64,000 nt of DNA from Clostridia bacterium (GTDB taxonomy: Bacteria; Bacillota; Clostridia; Christensenellales; Borkfalkiaceae). Both the position numbers and the translations under genes were made by a program. Shown here piece after piece: positions 8,540-19,023 of this stretch (its first letter is position 1; each line of letters starts with the position of its first letter). The notes under the pieces were generated by a model. The model searched no databases. It saw only the letters and a program-made list of their open reading frames with translations, and was not told where the DNA came from. The stretch lies in the NCBI GenBank assembly GCA_017621155.1, contig JAGATP010000057.1, positions 21,540 to 85,539 on the forward strand, given 5' to 3'.

Positions 8540-9855
8540 TGGATTCCTATCTCTTTTATTTTCGCATTTACGGCGAACACACCTTCCATCTTTTCCTTCT
8601 CACCCTTCTTTTGTGCCTGCACTACCCGAAAAGAGAAAAACTTCCCCTGCGGCTCGCCTGTTCTCTTCTCCTTACTCTTTTTTCCGTCGCGCTTGCAGCG
8701 CTCTTGCACAGTCTGCAAGCCTCTTTCGGATTCGGAGGGTATTACGGAACAATTCTCACCTCCTTTATCGGCTATTTGATCCCCATACTCTCCCTCTTCT
8801 TTTCCTTCTCCCTTTGCCTGCTCCGATCGGAAAAGCTCATTCTCTTCAACCTCTGCACCGCCTTCGCCATTCGCCAGATCGGCGAAGAAGTCTGCGCCCT
8901 GTCCGCTTTTTTCATTCCCTCGCTCGAACTCGGCACTCCCGCCTTTTCGAATTACCGCTATTTGCTCCTCGTCCTTACTTCTTTTCTCTCTTATTTTATC
9001 GTCATCCGCAAGGTCAACGTCAAGACCAAGTCGACGGAGGTCAACGACAAGGCGCTTATCGTTTCCATCGTCGGCGTCCTCGCCTGCATTCTCTTTTCCC
9101 AAGTACAATACCAGCACATCACGGAACACGACGCACTCAACAGAATCGGAGAGGCAAGCCAGATTCTAATCGACCTGTTTATTTTCATCCTGCGGCTCGG
9201 TATTCTCGAACGCAACATCTTGATCGACGAGAGCTTTTTGTTGCAGCAAAGCTGGGTGGAAAAGGAAAAACAGCTCAAGCTGTTTAAGGAAAATCTCGAC
9301 GACATCAACATCAAGTATCACGACCTGAAAAAGATTCTCTCCACCATTAAGGAACAGTCGGGCATCGTCCCCAAAGAGCTCGTGGACGAGCTCGAACATT
9401 CCGTCGCCGTGCACGAATCGTACGTCGATACCGGAAACACGACGCTGGACGTGATTTTAACGCAGTACACGATCAAAAGTCAGGCAAATTCCATCCGTTT
9501 TTCCTGCATTGCCGACGGAAAATGCGTCTCCTTCCTCTCCCCGACCGACCTCATCGCCCTCATCTCCAACCTCCTCGACAACGCCTTCGAGGCAGTCCTT
9601 CCCCTTGCGGAGAACGAACGCTCCGTCGGATTCATTCTGCAAGAGACGAGGGGCGTCGTCACCCTGCACACCGAAAATAACTATGGAAGCGAAATCGTTC
9701 TCGAAAAGGGAGAAATCCTCTCGAGCAAGGCGGACAAGCGCTATCACGGCTTCGGCATGAAGAGCATCAAGCGAATTGTGGAAAAATACGGCGGCGCGTT
9801 CAGCGTGGACACCGAACATCACGTTTTCAAGGTCAATATCCTCTTTCACCTGTAA
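8539..9855 (+). CDS. AgrC-like GHKL sensor histidine kinase (system B)
   Basis: 438 residues. About six TM helices occupy residues 15-225, then a linker helix. His261 sits in KYHDLKKIL; NTTLD, the N-box SNLLDNAFEAV and a GFGMKS glycine motif follow. Same class as the kinases at 1241 and 55330, although the membrane sensor parts differ strongly, suggesting different signals. Operon with the regulator immediately upstream, ended by the bidirectional terminator at 9867-9902. Confidence 0.9.
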   Translation: MDSYLFYFRIYGEHTFHLFLLTLLLCLHYPKREKLPLRLACSLLLTLFSVALAALLHSLQASFGFGGYYGTILTSFIGYLIPILSLFFSFSLCLLRSEKLILFNLCTAFAIRQIGEEVCALSAFFIPSLELGTPAFSNYRYLLLVLTSFLSYFIVIRKVNVKTKSTEVNDKALIVSIVGVLACILFSQVQYQHITEHDALNRIGEASQILIDLFIFILRLGILERNILIDESFLLQQSWVEKEKQLKLFKENLDDINIKYHDLKKILSTIKEQSGIVPKELVDELEHSVAVHESYVDTGNTTLDVILTQYTIKSQANSIRFSCIADGKCVSFLSPTDLIALISNLLDNAFEAVLPLAENERSVGFILQETRGVVTLHTENNYGSEIVLEKGEILSSKADKRYHGFGMKSIKRIVEKYGGAFSVDTEHHVFKVNILFHL

Positions 9856-9866
9856 AATGAGCGCAC

Positions 9867-9902
9867 AAAAGGGCGGCTGCAAAGAATTGCAGCCGCCCTT
9901 TT
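9867..9902. terminator. Bidirectional terminator between system B and the lipase gene
   Basis: Perfect 16-bp stem: 9867-9882 pairs with 9887-9902 around an AGAA loop, with an A-run on one side and a T-run on the other. It serves the kinase (+) and the lipase (-), which converge here. Confidence 0.9.
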
Positions 9903-9918
9903 ATGGATACGTTATTCC

Positions 9919-12087
9919 TTAAAATCTGCGTTTTCTGCCGAGGACGACGCCCGCGCCGATCGCGCCGATGCCGATGACGCCCGCGCCTGCAGCAGCCACC
10001 CAAATTACCCAGGCATAGGGATCGGGAGGATAAGGCACTTCCCTTTCCCCTTCGATTTGCCCGACAAATCCGCTCATTTCGCCGTGAATGCCGACGATTT
10101 TGTAGACAAAGCGGACGGAATCCTCTCCCGGTTCGGCGGTATAGGTGAGCTCATAATCTTCGCCCAAGACGAGCGTCTCACCCTCCCAGACGAGGGTAAA
10201 GCAGGACGAATCATAAGAGGAAACGTCGCGCTCAATGGCAATTTCCACTTCCGCAAAGTCGATGACCTTGAAGGAATAGGAATCGCCGCACCGCGAACAG
10301 GAGTGCAGTTCATAGCGCTCGTCCGGCTGATCGGCGGCAAGCACGTAGTTGTGACCGAGCTTGGTGCTCTCCTTTGTACGCGTGGATACTTCTCCGCAGT
10401 AGCAGACCGCCTTTTCCGTGCCGTCTTCGGTGCAGGTCGCGTCGTTCTGATAGACGTATTGAAAAACGTGCTCGTGCGCGGCAATCTCAAAGAAAGCTTC
10501 CTTCCTGCCCGTAAAGTCGCCGAGGCCCTTGATGACGAGGGACGCCGTTCCCGCTTTGTCATTGTCCGTAAACGAGACGGTATAATCGACGTTTTCCTCA
10601 AGCGTCTCCCCTTGAAAGACGACGGTGAAGGAGGGCGTAACGGGCTTTCCGAGGTATTCGAAGCCCTTTTCGGGCGTTTCTATGGTAAGCTGCGCATAGG
10701 AAATGTCTTTACCGACGATACGAGATTCTCCGCAGCGAGAGCAGACCTCGATGAGATACCCCTCTTCAGAGGTGTGATCGTAAGAAAAGTTGTGTCCGAG
10801 CGCAGAACCCTCGTCGACGACGGTATCCGAAGCGCCGTCGTAGCAATGCGCCGTCTTCGTTCCGTCCTCGGTGCAGGTCGCGTCGCCGTTGGAAACGTAA
10901 TCGTCAAACTCGTGCACGTGGGGATACATCGCGTCCGTATAGGTGAGATAGTTGATCTGCGAATGCCCCTGTACGATGGCAGCCTGATTCTCGACAAAAT
11001 ACATGATCGTGTAGATCATATCCCGATGGGTGATGGCGTAGTAGCCGAGATCGCCGATGAGGTCGGCTGCGGTAAAGTCCGCCGCCCCGATCAGGTAAGG
11101 CACCAAGTACGTCGTCATGATATCGACGGGGGCGAGGTTCGTGCCGAAGGTGGTATCCTTCTTGTAATAATCCGCCTGCGTGGGACACCAGGAAGAGAGG
11201 TTAGTAGAAAACTCTTGCACGTTTCCAAGGCCCGCAAAGGCGACCTCCGTCTTCGAAGTGAAGAGGGCGTTTGCCTCTTCATTCAGCGCTTCGTCGTATG
11301 TATGCGTCGTGCCGTGGCGGGAAAATCCCCAGCTCTCCAGAGGAAGCGCGGTGATGACGTCTCCCGCGTAATTGTAGTTGAAGATGTTGGGATAGGCGAC
11401 GGGCTGTTTGGTCGTCGCAGGAACGGCAAAGTTGTACACGAAGGTATGCTCGGGCGTAACAAATTCCGCATGTTCGTTGACGGTTGCGCCGAGGAGATTT
11501 GCCACCGCGCCGCCGCGGGAATGTCCCGTAATCCAGACCTTATTGTGCTCCTTTTTTTCGCTGCCGATGACCTCGCTCAGTTTGGCAAACACTTCCTGTG
11601 CCGCAGTATCGAATCCGCGGTGCACCTCGCCTTCGCCGATGTTAAAGTTAGACTGCCACTGCATATCGCCGGCAGTCCCGCGGAGGAAGACGCCGTAGAG
11701 GGTATCTTCTCCGATCTCTCTGCTGGCAATGGTATACGTCACGAAGTCGCAATCTCCGCTCGTGGCGACGCGGTCGTAATTGACCTGCTCCACCACCGTA
11801 AAGCCGATGGAAGAAAGCACTTTTTCCATCTCCTCCGCCGACGAATAGACCTCGGCGGACATCGCCATCGAGAGCTTGGCGATTCTTCCGTCCTCCCCGT
11901 TTTGGGAGAACCAATCGTCGTTATAGACGCCCTCGTAAGAAAGCACCTTCGAGGAAACGGCATCGGCGTATTGCACCGTATAAGCTACCGTATCCGCCAC
12001 CGCCGCGTCGGCAATCGGCGCGGGAAGGCAAAGAGAAAAAGCCAAAGCGCCCGAAACGAGAACGCCAAACCATCTCTTTCCTTTCAT
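9919..12087 (-). CDS. Secreted class 3 lipase-like protein with two CSRCG repeat modules and a C-terminal anchor
   Basis: 722 residues. A signal peptide lies at about 5-29. A lipase_3 alpha/beta-hydrolase domain follows, with nucleophile elbow GHSRGG (Ser190). Two tandem modules follow (about 425-690), each with DATCTEDGT, LGHN and CSRCG elements ahead of a Big-like beta-sandwich. A C-terminal TM segment (about 695-717) ends in GRKRRF. It probably acts on lipids or esters outside the cell while membrane-bound. ATG 12087 follows AGGAGGG. It begins 11 nt after tsaD, so it should share the prfB-tsaD transcript, an unusual company for a lipase. Confidence 0.82.
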   Translation of the reverse strand: MKGKRWFGVLVSGALAFSLCLPAPIADAAVADTVAYTVQYADAVSSKVLSYEGVYNDDWFSQNGEDGRIAKLSMAMSAEVYSSAEEMEKVLSSIGFTVVEQVNYDRVATSGDCDFVTYTIASREIGEDTLYGVFLRGTAGDMQWQSNFNIGEGEVHRGFDTAAQEVFAKLSEVIGSEKKEHNKVWITGHSRGGAVANLLGATVNEHAEFVTPEHTFVYNFAVPATTKQPVAYPNIFNYNYAGDVITALPLESWGFSRHGTTHTYDEALNEEANALFTSKTEVAFAGLGNVQEFSTNLSSWCPTQADYYKKDTTFGTNLAPVDIMTTYLVPYLIGAADFTAADLIGDLGYYAITHRDMIYTIMYFVENQAAIVQGHSQINYLTYTDAMYPHVHEFDDYVSNGDATCTEDGTKTAHCYDGASDTVVDEGSALGHNFSYDHTSEEGYLIEVCSRCGESRIVGKDISYAQLTIETPEKGFEYLGKPVTPSFTVVFQGETLEENVDYTVSFTDNDKAGTASLVIKGLGDFTGRKEAFFEIAAHEHVFQYVYQNDATCTEDGTEKAVCYCGEVSTRTKESTKLGHNYVLAADQPDERYELHSCSRCGDSYSFKVIDFAEVEIAIERDVSSYDSSCFTLVWEGETLVLGEDYELTYTAEPGEDSVRFVYKIVGIHGEMSGFVGQIEGEREVPYPPDPYAWVIWVAAAGAGVIGIGAIGAGVVLGRKRRF

Positions 12088-12098
12088 AATACCCTCCT

Positions 12099-13129
12099 TT
12101 ATCGCAGGGGAATCGCCGCCCTCGCATTGACCGAAAGGGGCGAAAAATTTCCTGCCTGATATTGAATGCGCCCTTCCGAAGCGATCATTGCGGCGTTGTC
12201 CGTACAATATTTCTTTTCGGGTAGGACGAGTTTGAGACCTGCCTTTTGACAGGCGGCTGCGAGTTTTTCTCTCAAGTATCCGTTGGCGACGACACCGCCT
12301 CCCGCCGTGACGGCGGAAACGCCCTTTTGCAGGGCGGCTTGCACCGTCTTTTCGACGAGAACGTCGAGCGCCGCGCTCTGGAAGGAAGCCGCTACGTCCG
12401 CTTTGGGGACGGCTTCCCCTTTTTGTTCTTTGGTATGACAGTAATTGATGACGGCGGTTTTGAGCCCGCTGTAAGAAAAGCGCATTTCGCTTCCCTTGCA
12501 CATCTTCGGAAAGGGAATGCAGGGCGTTCCCTCTTTTGCGAGCCGTTCGATGTTCGGCCCACCGGGATAGGGAAGTCCCAACACTCTCGCGCACTTGTCG
12601 AACGCCTCTCCCGCCGCGTCGTCTAAGGTAGAGCCGAGCAGCTCGAACTCCGTCTCCGTCTTGGTGAAGAGAACCGCCGTATGCCCTCCGCTCGCGAGCA
12701 AGGAGACGAAGGGAGGCTTCAGCGTTTCGTCGTCGAGATACGCCGCCGCAAGGTGTCCCCGCACGTGGTTGACCGCCAAAAGAGGAATTTTGAGGGTATA
12801 GGCAAAGGACTTCGCAAAGGAAAGTCCCACCAAAAGAGAGCCGAGCAAACCCGCCCCGTAGGTGACGGCAACGGCGTCCAGCTCTTCCTTTTTCACCCCC
12901 GCGCGCGAAAGCGCCCTCTCTACCACTTCATCAATGGCGATGACGTGAACGCGGGAAGCGATTTCGGGGACGACCCCGCCATAAATCGCCTGTGTGGAAG
13001 CGGAGGAAATAATTTCGTTGGACAAAAGCTCCCTCCCGCGAATGACGGCTGCCGCCGTCTCGTCGCAAGAGCTTTCAATGCCCAAAATGAGGGGATTCTC
13101 TTTGCCCGTTTGTCTTTGAATGTAGTCCA

Positions 13130-13130
<1 letters not shown>
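12099..13130 (-). CDS. tsaD: tRNA N6-adenosine threonylcarbamoyltransferase TsaD
   Basis: 343 residues, normal for the family. TsaD transfers the threonylcarbamoyl group to A37 of ANN-decoding tRNAs. Visible features are ILGIESSCDET at the N terminus, the metal-binding NHVRGHLAAA motif, GLLGSLLVG and the late GGGVVANGYLR glycine motif of the ASKHA fold. Its start overlaps the prfB stop by one base (TAATG), giving translational coupling with prfB. The lipase gene follows after 11 nt. Confidence 0.97.
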
Positions 13131-14227
<1,097 letters not shown>

Positions 14228-14321
14228 AATTTTCTCCATTTCCCGCTTGCGCGGAAAAAACCGATTGGGCGCAACCGTCTACGTAAACAGACGATAAAAC
14301 GCCATTTTTACCATTACCGTC

Positions 14322-14351
14322 ATTATAATGGATTTTACCGCAAAATGTCAA
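14322..14351 (-). promoter_or_regulatory. prfB-tsaD-lipase promoter
   Basis: Minus strand -35 TTGACA (14346-14351), 18-nt spacer, -10 TATAAT (14322-14327): near-consensus sigma-A promoter. Confidence 0.8.
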
Positions 14352-14391
14352 GTAAAACGCCTTTGAAATTGCAATCGACTTTTGATTCCGC

Positions 14392-14421
14392 GAAAATGCC
14401 CGTACAGCGAACCGTACGGGC
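14392..14421 (-). terminator. secA terminator
   Basis: GCCCGTAC (14398-14405) pairs with GTACGGGC (14414-14421), followed on the minus strand by ATTTT. It lies just after the secA stop. Confidence 0.75.
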
Positions 14422-14457
14422 AAATTTTTCGATGGATGCTCGGATTTCGTCTGAAAA

Positions 14458-17448
14458 TCAGACTTTTCCGTGGCAATTTTTGTACTTAAGACCGCTTCCG
14501 CAAGGGCAGGGATCGTTGGGCCCGGGCGCCTTTTTCTTGGCGATCGTGGGCTGCGAGCCGTCCGCATTCGTGCGAAGGGCACCCAAATTGACGGCGGGAG
14601 CGGGCATATCCTCGATGTCCGCCTTGCCGAGCGCCTCTGCGGGCTTCCCCGCTACGGGTGCGGGCTGTTCCGCAGCGGGAGCGGGCTTGGGAGGCATATA
14701 AATTCCCGCTTCGGCGGCGCTGACCGTCTGAATGAGCGGTCTTCTCTTGGGTGCGGTCTGAATGCCGGCGTCTGCCGCCTTGACCGTCTGAATGCGGGGA
14801 GCGCGATGAACGGACTGCTCTCTGATTCTCGACTTCAACAGGACGGAAATGGTGGTCGTCTGAATGCGCTCGACCATCTCGTCGAACATCTCGAAGCCCT
14901 CCTGCTTATAGGCGATGACAGGGTCGGTCTGCGCATAGGCGCGGAGTCCGATTCCCTTTCTCAGCTGATCCATGGCGTCGATGTGATCGATCCAGTTTCT
15001 GTCAACCGTCATGAGAAGCACTCTTCTCTCGATGTCGCCGAAGTCGATGTGATATTTTTCCTTGATCTCGACGATCTTCTTCTCGTACTGCTCGGTGGTG
15101 AGCTTGACGATCTTGTCGATCGCGGTGTTGTAATCCCAGCGCGCGAGCCGTTCGGGAGTCACATAGTTTGTCCCCTCTTCGACGAGGCGCTGCTCGATCG
15201 CCTTGTTGAGATCGTCCGCATTCCAAAGCTCGGGCATGACCTCGACGTTGACCGCCCTTCTCACGACGTCCGTGACGTAATCGGGGATATACTTTAAGAC
15301 CTGATCGTGAACGTTCTCGCCCTTTAAGACCTTGAGTCGCTCGGCGTACATGATCTCACGCTGTTTGTTCATGACGTCGTCGTACTGAAGGACGTTTTTA
15401 CGAATACCGAAGTTTCTGCCCTCGATGGACTTTTGGGCGTTCTCAATGCCGCGGGAGAGCATTTTGGATTGCAGACACTGATCGGAATCCATCTTGAACG
15501 CATCGTAAATGCTCTTCATCTTCTCGCCGCCGAAGCGAAGAACGAGATCGTCCTCGAGAGAGAGGAAGAACACGGAGTAGCCGGGGTCGCCCTGACGTCC
15601 CGCACGGCCGCGGAGCTGATTGTCGATACGGCGGGACTCGTGCCGCTCCGTACCGAGAATGCAGAGTCCGCCGACGGCAATGACCTTTTCCTTCTCGGCG
15701 TCCGTCTCGACCTTGTAATCGCGATAGAGCTTCTGATAGCGCTGACGAATGGCTTCCGCCTCGGGGGGAAGCTCCGCGTAAGAGGTCGCCTGCTCGATGA
15801 GCTCGTGGGAGACCTGCTCCTCTCTGAGCCGCTTTTTCGCGAGGTATTCCGCGTTGCCGCCGAGCAGAATATCCGTACCACGACCTGCCATGTTGGTGGC
15901 AATGGTGACGGCGCCGAATCTGCCCGCCTGCGCGACGATCTCCGCCTCGCGCTCGTGGTTTTTCGCGTTGAGGATGTTGTGCTTGACGCCGTTTCTGCGG
16001 AGCAACCTCGAAATTTCCTCCGACTTTTCGACGGAAGAAGTACCGACCAGAATGGGTTGTCCCGTGGCGTGCCGCTCGACGATTTCGCGGACGATCGCCT
16101 TTTTCTTGCCCTCGATGGTAGAATAAATCATATCGGGGCAGTCGATACGCTGAATGGGCTTGTTGGTGGGAATTTCGATGACGTCGAGGGAGTAAATCGT
16201 TCTGAACTCCGCCTCTTCCGTCTTTGCCGTACCCGTCATGCCCGAAAGCTTTTTATAGAGTCGGAAGAAGTTCTGGAAGGTAATGGTCGCATACGTCTTG
16301 TTCTCGTTGCGAACCTCCAGGCCCTCCTTTGCCTCGATTGCCTGATGCAGTCCGTCCGAATAGCGACGGCCGATCATGAGTCTGCCCGTAAATTCGTCGA
16401 CGATGATGATTTCTCCGTCCTTGACGATGTACTCTTCGCCGAGGTGGAAGATCTTGTGCGCCTTCAACGCCTGCTGAATGTGGTGGCTCATGGAAGCGTT
16501 TTCGATGTCGGCGATGTTCTTGATGCCGAAGAACTTCTCCGCCTTCTTCGCACCGCTCTCGGTGAGCTCGACCGTCTTTTCCTTGCGCTCGATGACGTAA
16601 TCCCAGTCGTGCTCCTCGGCGGCGGCGAGCTTTCTCCTGCCCGCCTCTTCCTTCGTCCTCTTCTGTCTCGCCTTTGCTTCTTCCTCTTCTTCGAGCTCGT
16701 CGTCAAACCCGCCCTGCAAGGTGCGGACGAACTTGTCCACCTTGGCATACAGATCGGAAGACTTTTCGCCCTGACCGGAAATGATGAGGGGCGTTCTCGC
16801 CTCGTCGACCAGAATGGAGTCGACCTCGTCGACGATGGCAAACGTCAGATCGCGCTGCACCATCTGTCTCAAATCCGTCTTTAAGTTGTCCTTCAGATAG
16901 TCGAAGCCGAGCTCGTTGTTGGTGGCGTAAACGACGTCGCACTGATAAGCGGCGCGCTTTTCGTCGTCGTTCTGTCCGGGAACGATGATGCCGACGGTCA
17001 AGCCCATGAACTTGTGAACTTTTCCCATCCACTCCGCGTCGCGGCGAACGAGGTAATCGTTGACGGTGACGACGTGAACGCTGTTGCCCGTCAAGGCATT
17101 CAGATAGGCGGGAAGGGTGGAAACGAGGGTTTTACCTTCACCGGTACGCATTTCCGCAATGCGCCCCTGATGCAAGCAGATACCGCCGATGATCTGAACG
17201 TGGAAGTGCTTCATGCCGATGACGCGCCAGCTCGCCTCTCTGAACGCCGCAAATGCGTCGTACAGAATGTCGTCGAGCGTTTCGCCGTTTTTCAGGCGTT
17301 CCTTCAAGACGTTCGTCTGATTTTTGAGCTCGTCGTCGCTCATCGCCTGATAGACGGGCTCCAATGCTTCGACCTTGAGCGCCATTTTATCGAGCTTTTT
17401 AAGCGCTGCGCGGCCGTCGCTGCCGAGAAGATAACTGATCAGTCCCAT
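14458..17448 (-). CDS. secA: Preprotein translocase ATPase SecA
   Basis: 996 residues. Drives Sec-dependent export. Walker A MRTGEGKT (100-107), DEVDSILVDEARTPL, the helicase-like GRGTDI motif and a C-terminal zinc-binding tail CPCGSGLKYKNC are all present. Longer than the E. coli protein because of an acidic insert (about 250-290) and a Pro/Ala-rich C-terminal linker carrying two copies of an IQTV-x-AA-x-AGI unit. ATG 17448 follows GGAG; the frame continues upstream only as a shadow. Monocistronic, with a weak candidate promoter (-10 TACAAT at 17522-17527, -35 TTTGCG at 17545-17550). Confidence 0.97.
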   Translation of the reverse strand: MGLISYLLGSDGRAALKKLDKMALKVEALEPVYQAMSDDELKNQTNVLKERLKNGETLDDILYDAFAAFREASWRVIGMKHFHVQIIGGICLHQGRIAEMRTGEGKTLVSTLPAYLNALTGNSVHVVTVNDYLVRRDAEWMGKVHKFMGLTVGIIVPGQNDDEKRAAYQCDVVYATNNELGFDYLKDNLKTDLRQMVQRDLTFAIVDEVDSILVDEARTPLIISGQGEKSSDLYAKVDKFVRTLQGGFDDELEEEEEAKARQKRTKEEAGRRKLAAAEEHDWDYVIERKEKTVELTESGAKKAEKFFGIKNIADIENASMSHHIQQALKAHKIFHLGEEYIVKDGEIIIVDEFTGRLMIGRRYSDGLHQAIEAKEGLEVRNENKTYATITFQNFFRLYKKLSGMTGTAKTEEAEFRTIYSLDVIEIPTNKPIQRIDCPDMIYSTIEGKKKAIVREIVERHATGQPILVGTSSVEKSEEISRLLRRNGVKHNILNAKNHEREAEIVAQAGRFGAVTIATNMAGRGTDILLGGNAEYLAKKRLREEQVSHELIEQATSYAELPPEAEAIRQRYQKLYRDYKVETDAEKEKVIAVGGLCILGTERHESRRIDNQLRGRAGRQGDPGYSVFFLSLEDDLVLRFGGEKMKSIYDAFKMDSDQCLQSKMLSRGIENAQKSIEGRNFGIRKNVLQYDDVMNKQREIMYAERLKVLKGENVHDQVLKYIPDYVTDVVRRAVNVEVMPELWNADDLNKAIEQRLVEEGTNYVTPERLARWDYNTAIDKIVKLTTEQYEKKIVEIKEKYHIDFGDIERRVLLMTVDRNWIDHIDAMDQLRKGIGLRAYAQTDPVIAYKQEGFEMFDEMVERIQTTTISVLLKSRIREQSVHRAPRIQTVKAADAGIQTAPKRRPLIQTVSAAEAGIYMPPKPAPAAEQPAPVAGKPAEALGKADIEDMPAPAVNLGALRTNADGSQPTIAKKKAPGPNDPCPCGSGLKYKNCHGKV

Positions 17449-17716
17449 AATTACTCCATTGAAATTTCTATTTGACAAATTGCCAAGAGTGCTTTCTACC
17501 ACACTACTATTTCAGCTTATTATTGTACACCATTTTTCTCAAAACGCAAAGTATTTTAAAGGGTTTTTAGAAAATTTTTCAAATTTCCCCGATCAAAGAA
17601 TTTACCCTTCTTTTCTCTCTTTTCCCGAGCAAAGCGGGAGAAAGTCTCCTTCCACCCCTTTTTCTCTCCGTAAAATAGAGTTTTTTGGCATTTTTTTACG
17701 AAAAACGGCTTACAGG

Positions 17717-17745
17717 TTGACTTTTTGGGACAAAGCGACTATAAT
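17717..17745 (+). promoter_or_regulatory. Promoter for the DUF308 / BirA-like operon
   Basis: -35 TTGACT (17717-17722), 17-nt spacer, -10 TATAAT (17740-17745). The 323-bp gap 17449-17771 also holds the secA leader; otherwise I see only A/T-rich sequence with no further gene. Confidence 0.85.
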
Positions 17746-17771
17746 AATAAAAAAACAAAGAGGTATTCCCC

Positions 17772-18323
17772 ATGCTACAAGAAATCAAAAGCGATTTGCT
17801 CCGCATTTCCATTCTCAGCGGATTGGCTTGCATTTTGGGCATTATACTCATCGTCGTACCGGCGGACGTCCTTCTATGGCTGTGTTTTGTCGTCCTCGGT
17901 CTTGCCGTCATTCTCTTTTCCCTTCCCGAATTTATCCATCAGATTCAATACTTCGGAGAAGAGCCCCTCTATGAATTTCTGCTCACCTGCGTCGTCATGG
18001 CGCTCGGCTTTGCACTCATCTTCTGGCAGGAGCCCGTGCTCATGATCATCATCGGCATTCTTCTCATCGGCATTCCCCTCGTCAAGATTTTCACCTGCAA
18101 CGCGAAAATGGCGATGTTCCGCACCCAGCTCCCCATCCTCATTCTGGGCGTCACGCTCATCTTGGTCGGGCCGGGAAAGCTCGTCAACATCCTCTTTGAC
18201 GTCGCAGGGTGGCTCATCATCTGCCTTGCCCTCGTCTACTTCGTCTATTCCCTCATCTTCCTTCTCCCCAAGAAGAAGTCCCATGCCATCCAACGGGAAA
18301 AGAAGAACATCGGCGATGAATAA
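17772..18323 (+). CDS. DUF308/HdeD-like membrane protein
   Basis: 183 residues with six closely packed TM helices and a Lys-rich cytoplasmic tail (KKKSHAIQREKK). Spacing of helix pairs and Gly-rich LVGPGKLV turns resemble the DUF308 (HdeD-like) family, whose biochemical role is not established in Firmicutes. Start ATG 17772 lies 27 nt after the -10 box; AAAGAGG at 17757-17763 is the likely ribosome site. Its 3' end overlaps the BirA-like gene by 8 nt. Confidence 0.8.
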   Translation: MLQEIKSDLLRISILSGLACILGIILIVVPADVLLWLCFVVLGLAVILFSLPEFIHQIQYFGEEPLYEFLLTCVVMALGFALIFWQEPVLMIIIGILLIGIPLVKIFTCNAKMAMFRTQLPILILGVTLILVGPGKLVNILFDVAGWLIICLALVYFVYSLIFLLPKKKSHAIQREKKNIGDE

Positions 18324-18972
18324 ACTCGAAAGCAACGTCCTTTCCGCACTCTCCCGTGCGGAAACTTTTCTTTCGGGAGAGATGCTCGCGATGGAAAACA
18401 ACGTCTCCCGCGCCGCCGTATGGAAGGCGGTACGCTCCTTAAAAGAAAAGGGCTACCCCATCGAAAGCGAAAAAAAGAGAGGTTATTTTCTCCACCCCAC
18501 CGAAAAGCTCTACGCCGAAGGAATTTGTCTTTCCTTCCCGTGCGACGTCTTTGTCTTTGAAAGCCTCGACTCCACGAGCAGCGAGGCAAAGCGGAGACTG
18601 CGAAAAAAGCCGATTCTCATCCTCGCCGAAATGCAGACGCAGGGAAAGGGACGGAGAAATTCCGTCTTCCCCTCTCCCCCTTCGGGAACGTACTTTACGC
18701 TCGGCGTTCCCCTGCGCTTTCCGCTCACCCGCTTTCCCGCATACAAAGAAATGCTCCTCTCTCTCATTGCAGAGCACTTCTCCTGCGAAAGGGAAGAACA
18801 TTCCCTCGTAAAAGAGGGCAACAAAGTGGGCGGCGTCCTCTTGGAGAGCGAAGTCGAATACGACGAATGCACCGCTCTTTTCATCGGAGTCGGCTACTAT
18901 CCCCCGCTTGCGAACAAGCTTTCTTCCCTCTCTGCCCTCTGCGAAAACCTCTACGCCGCATTGAAAAAATAA
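18316..18972 (+). CDS. BirA-like biotin regulator with degenerate ligase domain
   Basis: 218 residues against about 320 for a full BirA. An N-terminal winged HTH (1-60, SRAAVWKAVRSLKEKGY) is intact. In the ligase domain the biotin-AMP loop reads GKGRRNSVF (110-118) instead of GRGRxGR. The KWPND motif before KVGGVLLE (170-177) is missing, and the C-terminal SH3-like domain is absent. I infer a protein kept for DNA binding, perhaps still sensing biotin, with doubtful ligase activity. The start overlaps the upstream gene by 8 nt. The neighbouring convergent bioY gene with a BirA-box-like operator supports a biotin-uptake regulator. Confidence 0.8.
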   Translation: MNKLESNVLSALSRAETFLSGEMLAMENNVSRAAVWKAVRSLKEKGYPIESEKKRGYFLHPTEKLYAEGICLSFPCDVFVFESLDSTSSEAKRRLRKKPILILAEMQTQGKGRRNSVFPSPPSGTYFTLGVPLRFPLTRFPAYKEMLLSLIAEHFSCEREEHSLVKEGNKVGGVLLESEVEYDECTALFIGVGYYPPLANKLSSLSALCENLYAALKK

Positions 18973-19017
18973 ACGCCCGAAAGACTTTCTGCTTTAAAGC
19001 AGACGCCTCGGGCGTTT
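18971..19017. terminator. Bidirectional terminator between birA-like gene and bioY
   Basis: AAACGCCCGA (18971-18980) pairs with TCGGGCGTTT (19008-19017). An inner palindrome TCTGCTTTAAAGCAGA (18988-19003) extends the structure. The genes converge here. Confidence 0.85.
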
Positions 19018-19023
19018 TTATTT

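Noticed and set aside
1241..9855. Complete agr quorum-sensing system
   Set aside because: Kinases and regulators are AgrC/AgrA-like, but neither an AgrB-type processing protease nor an AgrD-like peptide gene was found near any of the three pairs.
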